Under the pieces are notes generated by a model that did not search any database, was not told the origin of the DNA, and saw only the letters and a list, made by a program, of their open reading frames with translations. From Daucus carota subsp. sativus (taxonomy: Eukaryota > Streptophyta > Magnoliopsida > Apiales > Apiaceae), in assembly GCF_001625215.2 (NCBI RefSeq), contig NC_030383.2, forward strand, positions 51,766,380 to 51,830,379: a stretch of 64,000 bases of DNA, read 5' to 3'. Every line of letters starts with the position of its first letter. The first letter of the stretch is position 1. A program made the translations under genes and the position numbers. Below, one piece after another: positions 47,326 through 58,829 of the stretch.

Positions 47326-47627
47326 TTTTGATAATTATTTGTAGTCATTGATAGTAGTCATCTATATCTTTTAAATATAAGTTCCGGATCCTTTATGCAA
47401 TTTTTTGATCTTCGTTAAATCCTCAAGTATGGGCTTTCTCAAAGTCGGGCCTTAACTTTTGACAGCCCATGAACCTCAATAGCAGAAAGTTCAGCTAAAT
47501 TTTTATGGAGCCCAATTAATTAATTACTCTCATTACCAAGCCTAAATAAGTGAGCTTTGTTCCCTTTGGGCCTTTCTTGCCTTTGAATTTTTAGGACCAT
47601 ATTTCGACACACGCACACGCGCGCGCG

Positions 47628-47705
<78 letters not shown>

Positions 47706-47924
47706 GGTTTTTCATATACTACTAACAACAATATATGTTATATTTTTAGAGATGATGTATTTCATATATATGCTATCAAAATAATTATTTGTATCTATGT
47801 ATCTTGATCAACGAATTAACATGGGTGATACACAACCACACGAACACGATCATGTGTGTGTATATATTATATATTATATTCAAATATGTAATGCTATTTA
47901 AATTTAATATATAAATAAAAGAGT
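47326..47924. repeat. Intergenic with compound microsatellite
   Basis: Contains a compound dinucleotide tract at 47607-47700: (CA/CG)n, then about 17 CA units, then about 18 TA units. Nothing else is recognised. Confidence 0.8.
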
Positions 47925-48173
47925 AAACTTTTACTTCAAATTTATTTTCATATTTTCTTAACTATATCAACAAATTAATATTTTTTTTTTGTCGATTTTA
48001 GAGGATGATGTAATATTATTTTAATTCCATTTTAAACGACATAGAATTAAAATTTAGTTATGATACTGATAAATGTACTTCACAATTGAAAACTAAAATA
48101 AGCCCAAATATTTAATGTCTCATGTTTTTACTATAATAATTAAAACAAGTAATGTGTCACACTATATTCTTTA

Positions 48174-48708
48174 TTAGCAACATATAGTTGAGGACAATGG
48201 AGTCATGTCAAATTTTGTTTTAGAGACATATAGAAACCTCATGCTGTCATAAGGCGGAATAGTTGGTTGAATATAGATATGTTCAGCATCATACTTGATG
48301 AGGTCAGGGTTTATCGGAATTTGGGACTTGAAACCATCGCATGATAGTGTTACATTTTCTTGAGTACAATGATATGGATTGTGAACTTCAACAATCCAAT
48401 CTCCTGATCCTGGTCGATTTTCAAACTGGTAAACTGAAACGTCACAAATTGCATACAGTGTACATTGAAAACAGCTTCTGCTACTTGCACTCATAATTGA
48501 AGATCAAGTAAGTGCAAGATGCATAATAGATACTTATAAGATATCCACAATATAAACTTGACATTTTATTATTTGAATTATTATGGAAGTTGTAATTTTT
48601 CTAAGGCAATATAATTGAAATATTGTATGGTGTTTTAGGATGGATACCTTGAATAAAAAGGATAAACATGAGAAGAATGGAAAAAAGGAAATTAAATACT
48701 TTTTCCAT
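48174..48708 (-). pseudogene. TPD1-like secreted cysteine-rich peptide, copy 1 (damaged splice acceptor)
   Basis: Exon 1, 48648-48708, codes a signal peptide (MEKVFNFLFSILLMFILFIQ). Exon 2 lies at 48174-48484 and codes the TPD1 domain: CFQCTLYAICDVSVYQFENR, GDWIVEVHNPYHC, VTLSCDGF, DPDL-type middle, and SSTICC at the end. Copy 2 has the acceptor GCAG before GTAGC; here the same site reads GCAAGTAGC, so the only AG is one base further in, and splicing there shifts the frame. The open frame that starts at 48494 (MSASSR) lacks a signal peptide. Family knowledge: TPD1 is a ligand of the EMS1 receptor in anther cell fate; many plants have TPD1-like clusters of unknown role. Probably a pseudogene unless another acceptor is used. 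Confidence 0.75.
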
Positions 48709-49708
48709 GAAGTTTTTTGGGTTGTTAAATGTTAAGTATGAATTTTGATGATATGAGAAGATGAACGTTCATTTTATAGACAAGTCAATGCAACAATTTT
48801 GTTTCATGTCGTGCATTGGGTCCCACAATTAATTTTTTAATTTAGAGGTCTCGTTAAAAAATAAGCACACAGGGGAATTTTCAAAAAATATATGTTCGAA
48901 ATTTGCTTGATTGGTAGGAAAAATTCAACCAACTTCATAGGTGAATAAATACAATAATTTATTGCATGTGAGAGTATAAAGTCGAGCAATAAATATATTT
49001 GAAAGGGGTCCACTCCAAAATGTATCGATATAAAACTAGGTTTCTCATTTAAAAAAAACATATATTGGAGATGGACTTGGTTGTGAAGAAGCCGGTTCTT
49101 TGACCTTTTTACTTGAATTATCAAATTCTTAGTCTTCAATCTCAGTAATAATAATACTTGACAACATATATTATCCAATAATTATGATTATGTGCACGTA
49201 GCATAATATCTTGTATTTTTTTCGAACGTAGACAAACATTAGAATATAGAAGTATTGAATGGGTGATTCATGTCACTTCTTTTCATTATAAATAGTTCTA
49301 GAGCAATAAAAAAATTGTATAAAAGAGGTCTTACACTTTTATGAATTCTATATATATCTTGAGTTAAGTAAAATGCAATTGATATGTCTGTCTTGTTATT
49401 ACTTAAAGTTGTTTCTACATGAATTTTAACTTTTGAGAAAATGTAGTCTTAATCTCTTTATGAAACTTTTACTTTAAAATTATTTTCATATTTCCTTAAC
49501 TATATCAACAAATTAATATTTTTTGTCTATTTTAGAGGATGACAAAATATTATTTTAGTACCATTTTAAATGACATAGAAATTAAATTGAGTTAAGATAC
49601 TGATAAATGTACTTCACAATTGAAAACCAAAATAAGCCACAATATTTAATGTCTCATATTTATACGATAATAATTAAAACAAGTAATTTGTCGCATTGTA
49701 TTCTTTAT
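48709..49708. other. Upstream region of TPD1-like copy 1 and junction of the duplication
   Basis: Non-coding. At about 48985-49020 it holds AATATATTTGAAAGGGGTCC, which is the unfilled version of the site where the CACTA element sits in unit 2 (50731-53091). Confidence 0.7.
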
Positions 49709-50233
49709 TTAGCAACATATAGTTGAGGACAATGGACTCATATCAAACTTTTTTTGAGATTCATATGCAAACCTCATGGTGCCATAAGGGGGAATAGTTG
49801 GTTGAACATAGATATGCTCAGCATCATACTTGATGAGGAGAGGGTCTATCGGAATTCCGGGCTTAAAACCATGGCATGATAGTGTTACATTTTCTTGAGT
49901 ACAACGGTATGGATTGTGAACTTCAACAATCTAGTCTTCAGATCCTGGTCGATTTTCAAACTGGTGAATTGAAACGTGACAAATTGCATATGGTGTACAT
50001 TGAAAACAACTTTTGCTACCTGCATGCATAATTAAAGATCAAGTAAATGCAAGATACATAATAGATACTTATAAGATATGCACAATATAAGCTTTACATT
50101 TTATTATTGAATTATTATATATGAAAGTTGTAATCTTTCTAAGGCAATTGAAATATGTTGTAGGATGGATACCTCGAATAAAGAGGATAAACATGAGAAG
50201 AATAGAAAAGCAGAACTTGAATACTTTTTCCAT
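49709..50233 (-). pseudogene. TPD1-like secreted cysteine-rich peptide, copy 2 (nonsense mutation)
   Basis: Exon 1, 50173-50233, codes MEKVFKFCFSILLMFILFIR; exon 2, 49709-50019, starts after an intact acceptor (GCATGCAG before GTAGC) and is the same length as in copy 1 (311 bp). The frame reads SCFQCTPYAICHVSIHQF, ENRPGSED and then a TAG at 49931-49933, where copy 1 has TGG for Trp. The rest of exon 2 stays similar to copy 1. The stop removes more than half of the domain, so this copy is dead, by a lesion different from that of copy 1. Confidence 0.88.
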
Positions 50234-50386
50234 GCAGTTTTTTGGTTGTTGAATATTAAGTATGAATTTTGATAATTTGAGACGACAAATGTTCATTTTA
50301 TAGACAAATGAATGCAACAATTTTATTTCATGTGGTGCATTGGCTCCAACCATTAATGTTTTAATTTGATCGTCCTATTAAAAAAC

Positions 50387-50578
50387 GGATTTTCTAGTGT
50401 GACCCCATGGGTACACACCAACAACCACTTTTTAGTTAGGTGTTGATTTCTATTGACTCATATTCCATTAATAATGATGGCCCCCTTACATGCACAAAAA
50501 TTCTCACAAATCAAAATCTTCCACCTGACGAAAAACTAGTTGTTAGTGTGTGCCCATCGGCACACACTAGAAAGATCC
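50387..50578. mobile_element. 192-bp Mutator-like MITE in the duplicated unit
   Basis: Ends GGATTTTCTAGTGTG and, inverted, CACACACTAGAAAGATCC, with further pairing around CCCATGGG / CCGATGGG. Flanks TTAAAAAAC (50378-50386) and TTAAAAAAA (50579-50587) match at 8 of 9, a 9-bp duplication. Unit 1 lacks it and reads TTAAAAAATAAGC there. Confidence 0.82.
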
Positions 50579-51309
50579 TTAAAAAAAATAAGCATACAAG
50601 GGTATTTTCAAAAAAAAATTATTTTGAAAATATGCTAGATTGGTAGAAAAATCAATTAACTTTATAGGTGAATAAACACAATAATTTATTGCATGTGAGA
50701 GTATAAAGTCAAACAATAAATATATACGAACACTACTAGAAATTTTGCATTAGACATCGCCTAAAAACCGATGTCCCGGTTTTTTTTAGGCGATGTCTTT
50801 GTCGGTGATGTCTATTGTACCCATATTAGACATCGGCTAAAAGGCGATGTCTTCAACACAATAGACATCATTGTTTAATAAAAAAACTGATGTCTAAAAT
50901 ATCATAGACATCAAGATTTAACAAAAAACTGATGTCTAAATCATAAAAAGACATCATTGTTTCACAAATTAGTGATGTTAAAAATACCATATGACAACAC
51001 CTAATATTATATAATCTATGTCAATAAACTAATTTCACATCGTTTTTTTTCAAGAGGGTGATGTTGAAAAGACTTTTAGACATTTGTTAGTTTCTTATCA
51101 GGTGATGTTAAAAGTATATCCATAACATTGCAATGACCAAAACACACATCGAGAAGAACAAAAATACTAAAAATTTTCATTGACAAGATATCCAGTATAA
51201 ACAACAAACATTGAGAATAATATTACAAAGGGAAGGTCCAATATATTTACCTACCACATATATAGTTGTAACCATAGTAGTAAATAAATCCTATATCTAT
51301 AATATTTCT

Positions 51310-51513
51310 GCAAAAACGAGTTACATGGAAAGCTACGACACCAGCTACTAAAGAGATGAACACAATGTTCCCAGTTCCTGATGCGTTTAGTAATGGATGT
51401 GCAAGCTGACAGAGATGATAGGAGGCCTCAAAGTTTGTTCCCATTATGCTGGAGAAATCTTCTTCAGTGGACTCCATTCTCTCTTTGACCACAATTGTTG
51501 CAGAATTATTCAC
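51310..51513 (-). pseudogene. Captured exon of a tropinone-reductase-like SDR
   Basis: The minus strand encodes NNSATIVVKERMESTEEDF, MGTNFEASYHLCQLAHPLL, ASGTGNIVFISLVAGVVAF. This is the central exon of plant tropinone reductase-like short-chain dehydrogenases: NNAG is now NNSA, followed by TNF.S.YHLCQLAHPLLK.SG.G.I.F.SSVAGV. It is preceded by a splice-acceptor-like TTTTAG at about 51520 and followed by GTAACT, so exon plus splice sites seem to have been taken up. The catalytic YxxxK region is absent. It is a fragment inside the CACTA element, not a working gene. Confidence 0.88.
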
Positions 51514-51520
51514 CTAAAAT

Positions 51521-53060
51521 GGGTAATTGGTCGCATATACCAAGATAAGATATTACTACCTGAACAGAGGAAAATATAAGATGGACTAAAAAAGCATATA
51601 ACTTGCCTGAATTCACAAAAAAAAACTTGGACTGATCCTAAGCTATATAGTCAGCTTGATACTTGGCATGTCGGCTCCCCTTTTACCTACCTAATTTAAA
51701 GCAAAGTACATAAGACCACAACTTTACAAATTAGGATAATTAATCAATTTGACAAGCACGAAAAGTAACATACCAAGACCATTGACCTTTCAGGAAAAAA
51801 ATACAAACCACAACCTCTGTGCATGTGTGTGGGTGTAGGAAAAATACCTTATTACTAGTTGATTCAGGATTCTGATAATCTAATAAGTAAAACAAAAAGT
51901 AAATACAACGCAATTATAAAGCTCCGAATGCAGATAAGTTAAACTGTATTGGTTAAACATCACTACAAATCAAAAATGTAATATAATTTAAAGCTAGTTT
52001 AAAGCTAAATATAAATACTAACTTGAGATACTATGATTTACATGTACACCCTGAAATTAATATAGTAAAATCCCTGAAAAGCATAACTATGATTTAGAAC
52101 TTTTACAACACGCGTACATACCAAGAAACATATAAACATGGATCTATTTGAAAAACCCCAAGAAACATATAAACACAAGGTGAACAGAAGCATACTTAAT
52201 ATCAGATTTATTTAAAGAACATAACAAACCTTTTAGAGCGTGACAAGAATGAGTTTTCAGAGATCCTGATTTCGAACTATGCTCTAATATATCCCTATCA
52301 TAGTCTCTTTTCAACACAAACAACATAAATAAAATAAGAAACTGACAACCAAACATATCAGGGCATTAGACTACCTATCATCACGCTAGATTCTGGAACC
52401 ATTCTCATCCCGAAATTTGAACCCCCAAATTGGAACCCTAAAATCGAAACCCCAAATTCAAATCTATAAAAAGCTAAAGTACACCAAGAGACATTCATAG
52501 AGAGACTGAGTAGAATACCTAATTGATATTTCAACCTTTGTACACCGAGAGAGCAGATTTAATCTTGGGTGCTTCTCTAGAGAGAGAGTAGATTCAACCT
52601 CGATTAGCTTCGTTGAAGAGAGACTGAGCTTTGTAGAGATGATACTGAGCGTCATAGAGACCAAGGTTAGCTAAGAGTTGTAGAGAGGCCGAGAGCTGTA
52701 GAGTGTAGAGAGGAGTTAGCTAGGGTTCTTAAAGTTGAGAGGGGCGAGAGAGATGAGGCGAGAGTGTCTTTAATTAGTTTGTTGTTATTATCTTTTTTGT
52801 TTGTGTGTTTTTTGATTGTTGCTGGAAAGATTTGGGGGTGGGAAATAATTCTAAAGCGGGGGTTATCTCGTATATGGTGGTGGAAACAATTGGTGAATGC
52901 GTGGAAAAATAGTGGGCGCGCATATTTTTAAAAAAAATTGTACTTAAGATATCGTTTCGTCTTGTAGAGCGATGTCTAACACCACAAAGACATCGTAATT
53001 ATAAAAGGCGATGTCATAACATTTTTTTACATCGATCGTATCAGGGAACGATGTTAAAAG
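51521..53060. other. Right interior of the CACTA element
   Basis: Non-coding apart from possible captured leader sequence: 52490-52760 is rich in AGAGAG and GTAGAGA units. A flanking-gene 5' UTR origin is possible. The subterminal repeats restart at about 52950. Confidence 0.5.
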
Positions 53061-53571
53061 TGTGATGTCTATTCCAGTTTTTCTAGTAGTGGAAGGGGGT
53101 CCACTCCAAAATGTATCGATATAAAACTAGCTAGGTTCCCAATTATTTTTTTTTAAAAAACCCATATATGGGAGATGGACTTGGTTGTTAAGAAGCCCAG
53201 CAACTTCTTTGTCCTTTTCACTTTAATTACCAAATTCTTAGTCTTTAATCTCAGTAGTAATAATACTTGACAACGTATTATGCAATAATTCTGATTTTGT
53301 ACACAATATAATATCTTATATTTTTTTCGAATGAAAACAAACATTAAAATATAGCAGTATTAAATGGGTGATTCATGTCACTTCTTTTCATTATCAATGT
53401 TTCTAAAGCAATAAAAAATTGTATAGAAGAGGTCTTACACGTTATATGGAGTATATATCTTGACTTAAGTAAAATGTAACTAATTAGTCGGTCTTGTTTT
53501 TACTTAAATTTGTTTCTACATGAATTTTAACTTTTAACAAAATGCAATCTTAATCTCTTTATATATATATA

Positions 53572-54252
53572 GGCTCATGATCAAATAGAAACCACTATTA
53601 AAATAAAAAATAGAAACCAATACAAGTTAGTTATATTTTCTGTACAATTTAGTGATATTCTCTTTAGGATTTAGTGATCTGTGTTGCAGGAATTAGTGAA
53701 AACTTGCAGAAACTGCCCAGAATCTCCAGATATGTTCCAGAAACTGCTCAAAATCTCCAGGTCTGTTCACGTTTTCGATTCAGATGGTGGTGACGGTGGA
53801 GGTGAAGGTGGAGATGGAGGAAGGATAATTGTAGCGGAGGTCTAGGCGGCTTGAAGTAGGGGGTTGGAGCGTTGCCGGAATAGTGGCGGCTCCGCCGCGT
53901 TTCGAAGTTGAGCCGAGGTGGAGAAAGAAGTATGAACGAGGCTGAAGGTAGTTGAAGCAGCGACCAAGATGGGGCTGGTGAAGATAGAGGTGGAGATTGT
54001 GTTGTTGGAGAAATAATGGAGGTGGAGAAGGAGATGGTGGTTATGGAGGGGGCGGGCGGCATAGAGGTGGTGGTGGTTATGGAGGAGGCGACGACGGAGG
54101 TGGTGGCGGTGGCGGATGTGGAGGTGGGGTTGGTGAAGATGGAGGTGGAGATGGGGTTGTTTAAGAATTTAGTGGTATTTGCTTTAGAGTTTAGTGATAT
54201 TCCAGCTTGGTTTTTAGTTACTAGAATAAGGAGGTTTCTACTGGACTAAGAC
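53572..54252. mobile_element. MITE A with GGCTCATGATCAAATAGAAA terminus, in a TA tract
   Basis: 681 bp. Left end GGCTCATGATCAAATAGAAA; right end, in reverse complement, GTCTTAGTCCAGTAGAAACC. Both sides are TATATATATA, so a 9-10 bp duplication in a TA microsatellite is possible but cannot be told from the repeat itself. The interior 53780-54150 is a purine-rich GGTGGAGG-type repeat that is open in more than one frame on both strands. Confidence 0.7.
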
Positions 54253-54276
54253 TATATATATATATATATATATATA

Positions 54277-55154
54277 GGCTCATGATCAAATAGAAACCAC
54301 TCTTAAAATAAAAACTAGGAACCAGTTTCCCTACCACTATTTATAACTACGGGTATCACTAATTTATACTGCATTAATCACTATTTTTATACAGTATGTA
54401 AACATCGATTTTTATTATCAAAATTGAGATAATCTACTTATCTAAATTATTGATAATCGATTATAGATGATTAATTTCATCCGTAGGAAGGTTCTTGGTG
54501 GTAGAAAACCGCAAGAGAAGTTGTATGATGATAGTAAGTAGTCGTTAGTTTTGTAAGTTATGATGGAAAGTGTATGTGACTATTGGTGATGATAGACAAT
54601 GGTGACAAGTCATAGAAACGTTTGGTAATGGTGATAAGAGGTCCATTATTACGATTTGGGTGAAGATGATGGTCATATACGTTGCATATATGTGTGTGTA
54701 TATATATTTATATTCGCGAGATATGCTATATACTCCCTCCGTCCCCCCTCAATTGTTTACATTGGAGGGGGACACGGAGACCAAGACAATGTATAAAAAA
54801 TGAGTAAAGTTAGATGAAAAGTAGGTAAAGTGGTGGGACCTATCAATATTTAATAATAGATTTGAGATAGTGGAGGAAAGTAGTGGGTGTAATAGTAGTT
54901 TTTATTGTTAAATATGAGATAGTAGGGACGATAGTGGGTGTAATGATAAGAAAAATTTACTATTTATAATAACGTAAAGAAATGAGAGGGACGTCCCAAA
55001 ATAGTAACTGTAAAGAAATGAGAGGGACAGAGGGAGTATAAATTAGTGATATGTTATGTACAAATTAGTGATTTCTGTAGTTAAAAATAGTGATAAAAAA
55101 CTGTCCAGAAACTAATTTTTAGTTTATAGGCTAATTTGGTTTCTATTGAAGTAA

Positions 55155-55157
<3 letters not shown>
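54277..55157. mobile_element. MITE B, same family, with a nested Stowaway
   Basis: 881 bp including the insert. Left end GGCTCATGATCAAATAGAAA is identical to MITE A over 20 bases; right end in reverse complement is GTGTTACTTCAATAGAAACC. Both sides are TA repeats. A Stowaway MITE at 54733-55036 is nested inside, so without it the element is about 575 bp. Confidence 0.72.
54733..55036. mobile_element. Stowaway-type MITE nested in MITE B
   Basis: Ends CTCCCTCCGTCCCCC and, inverted, GGGACAGAGGGAG, with TA on both sides (54731-54732, 55037-55038). Same family as 29921-30201. Confidence 0.9.

Positions 55158-55240
<83 letters not shown>
55158..55240. repeat. Compound microsatellite (TA)n(GA)n
   Basis: About 23 TA units followed by about 18 GA units. 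It lies exactly between MITE B and the next MITE-like end. Confidence 0.95.
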
Positions 55241-55243
<3 letters not shown>

Positions 55244-56190
55244 TGCTCCAGTGAGAACCACTGTTATTGTGAGATATGATATCCAATTCTAACCATTCAA
55301 TTTATACCTTACATCAATTTATCACCACACATTAATTTTTAATATTTAAAAATTTTATCACCATCATCATTCTAATTCCACCACTTGCCACTTCCCACCA
55401 CCGCCGACCATCATTTCAGGTCACCACCACCTCCGGCGACCACCGGAAAATTAAAAATCACCACTGAAAAACTGAAAATCACTACCAGAAAACGAAAATC
55501 ACCACACCCAGCCACTATTCATGCTCACCAGATCCGGCTACCAACTCCATTCATCAACTTCGACCACCAACATCATAATAAAAATCACCAGATTTAATCT
55601 AAATCACTACAATAATCACAAGCACCATCATCTATAGACCACCGCCACCATCTACAACCCCCCAAATCTGAAAAATCACCACTGTAAAAAAAAAAAATCA
55701 CCGCTGAAAAACTGAAAATCACCACCAGAAAATGAAAATCACTATACACAGCGACTACTCATGCTCACTAGATCCGGCAACTAGCTCCATTTATCAACGA
55801 CGACCACCAACATCATAATAAAAATCACCAGATTTAAGTAAAAATCACTACAATAATCACAACCACCACCATCTACAAACCCCCAAATCTGAAAAATCAC
55901 TAATTGCAAATTAAAATCGCTGAAAATGAACAAGAGAGAGATGGAAGAGATAGAACAGATCTGTATGTATATTGATGTGTGCGTGCGTGTCTTGTGGTGT
56001 TCGAACATGGAGGCGTATCGAAGCCTCCACCATGGTGATGCGTGCGGAGGAAAGGCTGGGTCTGGTGTGAATCAGGCAGTGGAAAATCGCCGGAATCGTT
56101 GGAATCATCAGAAATAATGGTTTCCGCGTAGTGGTGCAGCGATGTCGGCGACCACCGCGATGCCGGTGCGCCTGTCGTGCTGCTGCAATG
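55238..56190. mobile_element. MITE C, truncated by the Sirevirus-like LTR, with a 240-bp internal tandem repeat
   Basis: Left end GAGTCATGCTCCAGTGAGAA matches the MITE family in the CCR4 intron (GAGTCATGTTCCAGAGAGAA). No inverse end is found before 56190, where the LTR begins, so the element was probably cut by that insertion and its other end would be beyond this window. Inside, a unit of about 240 bp (from 55460 and again from 55699, then a partial third from about 55900) is repeated. It is rich in ATCACCAC and GATCCGGC-like words. Open frames here (for example 55385-55597) are repeat-derived. Confidence 0.6.
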
Positions 56191-58494
56191 TGTTAGGTCC
56201 AAAGTATCGTAGAAGGGGGGGTTGAATACGATACTCACTACAATTTAAAATTCTTTCGAATCTTGCGGATAAAAAAATTGCAGTCCTTTAATGGGTTTCG
56301 TGTTCCGGATATTTATTGGGTCGATTTCTGAGGATATGAAAATATTAAACCAACACACAATATTTTCCAAGGTATATCTGTATATTGATAAATACCTCGA
56401 AGGGTGCTATAAATCCAAACCCGAAGGTTGGCTACAATGGCTACTACTACGTACACTCACAAACCCTAGCTTCTAAATATATATATATTACAAAACTAAG
56501 CTATGATTTATTTGTGTGTAGTAGTGTGCAAGGCACAAAGCCATTCCACCATAAAGGTGGTGGAGAGTGTTACAAATGATAACAAAATCCATGGGTATTT
56601 ATAGACTTTTTCATAAACTAACCATGGTTAACGAGTTCGTCCTGGACGACTTGAGTTCGTCCTGGACGGATTCAGATATCCAAAATAAATCTAACTCCTA
56701 TGAACACAAGAGATTGGCGCCACTTTCATATACATATATGTATAAATATATGTATAGCTAAGTTGCGCTCTATATATACTTATATGTATATTCCTTATAT
56801 GTATATTCCAGTGACTTCACTTGTGAGAGTCAAACTTGGCGCCCACCAGGTCAAAGTTTGCGCTAGTAACTCCCCCTGTAGCAAGACTTGAACAATTTTC
56901 AGAATACACAACCTTGCGCTACAGAGAGGATGACATGGAGTCGCAACATTTGACTTGGTCAAATGTTGCGCTCCAAGTGGAGTTGCTCAACTGTTGTACT
57001 CTCAGCTTAACTTAGAAATATTTGAAGTTTCTTGAACTTGCGCCGTGCTCTACAGTGTGCACTGTTATCTCTCCTGAAGTTGTGCTTCTCCAGTAAAGTC
57101 ATGGACTTAGAAATATTCTAGGCAAGGAAGAACTTGCGCAGGAGTATACACCAGGAAGAAGAGAGAAGTTCTCATGAAACCCTAGTTGCACATGCAAACC
57201 CTAGAGTGCCCTTGACACTTGACATCATCACATGCATGCATAATATATATAATATAATATATTATGTTGTTATTATATTAATAAATAAAAGTATATATAA
57301 ATATATATACACATATATATTTTATTTATATGAACATATAATAATATATGTACATATATTTAAATATATTCTCATATATTTAAATATATATAATATATAA
57401 TTATATGTAAATGCAAATGTAAATATATATATAAATATATATATAGAGAGATATATATAGTTATTTATAAATATAAATATAAACATAAATATATATAAAG
57501 AAAAGTATATATAAATATATACATATATATGATATTTATATAAACATATAGTAACATATATATACACATATATTTAAATATATTCTCATATATTTAAATA
57601 TATATAATATACATATAACTATGTGTAAATATAAATATAAATATATATATAAAGATATATATAATCTCTCTAAATATACATATATTTATGCACATAATAT
57701 AATATATATATACACTTAATTATATAATTGCTTATGTAAAATATAAATACATATATTATATACATATATATTTATTTAAATATATATACATATAAATATA
57801 CATATACATATGTTGAAAAACATATATACATATATATTATATATATTATATTTAATTAAATATACATCTATACATATATATAAATATATTTGTACATATA
57901 CAAATACATAAGTGCACACATATAAAAGATAGGTCACTTCCCCATATGGATTTCTGTGCAGAGGCTAGGCACTTGACTTGGCTTGGCTTTGGAACAAATG
58001 ACTTGTTATGACTGGATCAATTCTTCGATTGATAAATACTTTGCAAACTCCGTACGTGCTGACGCTTAGTGCACTGGTCTGGTTCACAAGCGACTAACAC
58101 TGAAGTAACACATTGTACCTTCTTTGTCAGCAAACATTGATCAGTCGGTTCCGGGTTAGTTTATGCTTCAGTTGTTGATTATAAATAACCAACCAAGATA
58201 TATAGAAATATCTTGCTTCAGGGGTTGCACTGAAATCTTTCGAGTACTTGGACAACATCTTCATTGCTTCCACAATCTTGAATACTTCAATCTTTATTCT
58301 TCACTGAGGCATGAACATATTAATGAACTTCTTCCAGTGAACTTATTCCTTCAAGACTGTAGATGGCTTCTTCAACCTTTGTCTTCGTATCTTCCGATTC
58401 CGGTGCAGGCGTAGTGTTATTTACTTGTCCTGTTCTATTGTTGAGTTATCATCCCTATGTAACAGATAGGGTTGTCTTTACATTTAGACTTACA
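56191..58494 (-). mobile_element. 3' LTR (2.3 kb) of a Sirevirus-like Ty1-copia element
   Basis: Plus-strand start TGTTAGGTCC and end GACTTACA, so on the minus strand it runs TGTAAGTC to GGACCTAACA. Directly outside is the polypurine tract TAGGGGGAGAT (complement of 58495-58505). At 2304 bp it is a very long LTR for Ty1-copia, a feature of the Sirevirus/Maximus lineage. It contains 57240-57915, a long AT-rich stretch of TATATA/AAATA words that is open in many frames by low complexity. The other LTR is outside the window, so identity between LTRs, and thus age, cannot be judged. Confidence 0.82.
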
Positions 58495-58829
58495 ATCTCC
58501 CCCTATTTGTTTGTTAATCATAACAAGCAAATCCTCTGGAGGATAACTCAACTAACACTAGAAAAAGTAAAGTCCTGGACTAGTAAATAATGCTACAAAG
58601 TTTCTGGATCATATAATACATTTCCAGATTTCATGAATAGAAATAACAAATGTGCATATCACTTTTATTTCTCTGGTTCTTGCTTACCTGCCAGATAATC
58701 CTCATAGTCTGTCTTGAAGAGAATTCAAAACATTCCATTATGCAAAGAACAATCAGCAGCTTCATTGAATTCTTCAGTGGTAATGAATGAGTTCATGTCT
58801 ACCACATACTGAAGAATAAATGTATCACC

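Larger units (their letters stand above)
50731..53091 (-). mobile_element. CACTA (En/Spm) element, non-autonomous, carrying a captured exon
   Basis: 2361 bp with termini CACTACTAGAAA and, inverted, TTTCTAGTAGTG, flanked by the 3-bp duplication GAA (50728-50730, 53092-53094), as is standard for CACTA elements. The first and last 300 bp carry many copies of GACATC/GATGTC in both directions, the usual subterminal binding repeats. No transposase is present, so it is non-autonomous. A paralogous empty site is present at about 49003. The interior holds a dehydrogenase exon at 51330-51513. Confidence 0.93.
47925..53563. repeat. Tandem segmental duplication, about 1.5-kb unit
   Basis: Unit 1 is about 47925-49457 and unit 2 about 49458-53563. 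Both start with ACTTTTACTT..AAATTATTTT-like sequence followed by a shared CTTAACTATATCAACAAATT and end AATCTCTTTAT. Each unit has a TPD1-like gene in the same place. Unit 2 is longer because it holds a 192-bp MITE and a 2361-bp CACTA element. Without them the units are nearly the same length. Confidence 0.85.

Noticed and set aside
48174-48494. TPD1-like copy 1 as a gene starting at 48494
   Set aside because: That start lacks a signal peptide, which the family needs, while a matching signal-peptide exon lies upstream at 48648-48708.
51247-51513. A working tropinone reductase gene
   Set aside because: Only one exon is present, without the cofactor-binding start or the catalytic YxxxK, and it lies inside a CACTA element.
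54016-54249. Glycine/valine-rich protein gene
   Set aside because: The frame is a product of the GGTGG/GGAGG low-complexity interior of a MITE.
57134-57567. Tyr/Ile-rich small proteins on both strands
   Set aside because: They are translations of TATATA/AAATA repeats inside an LTR.
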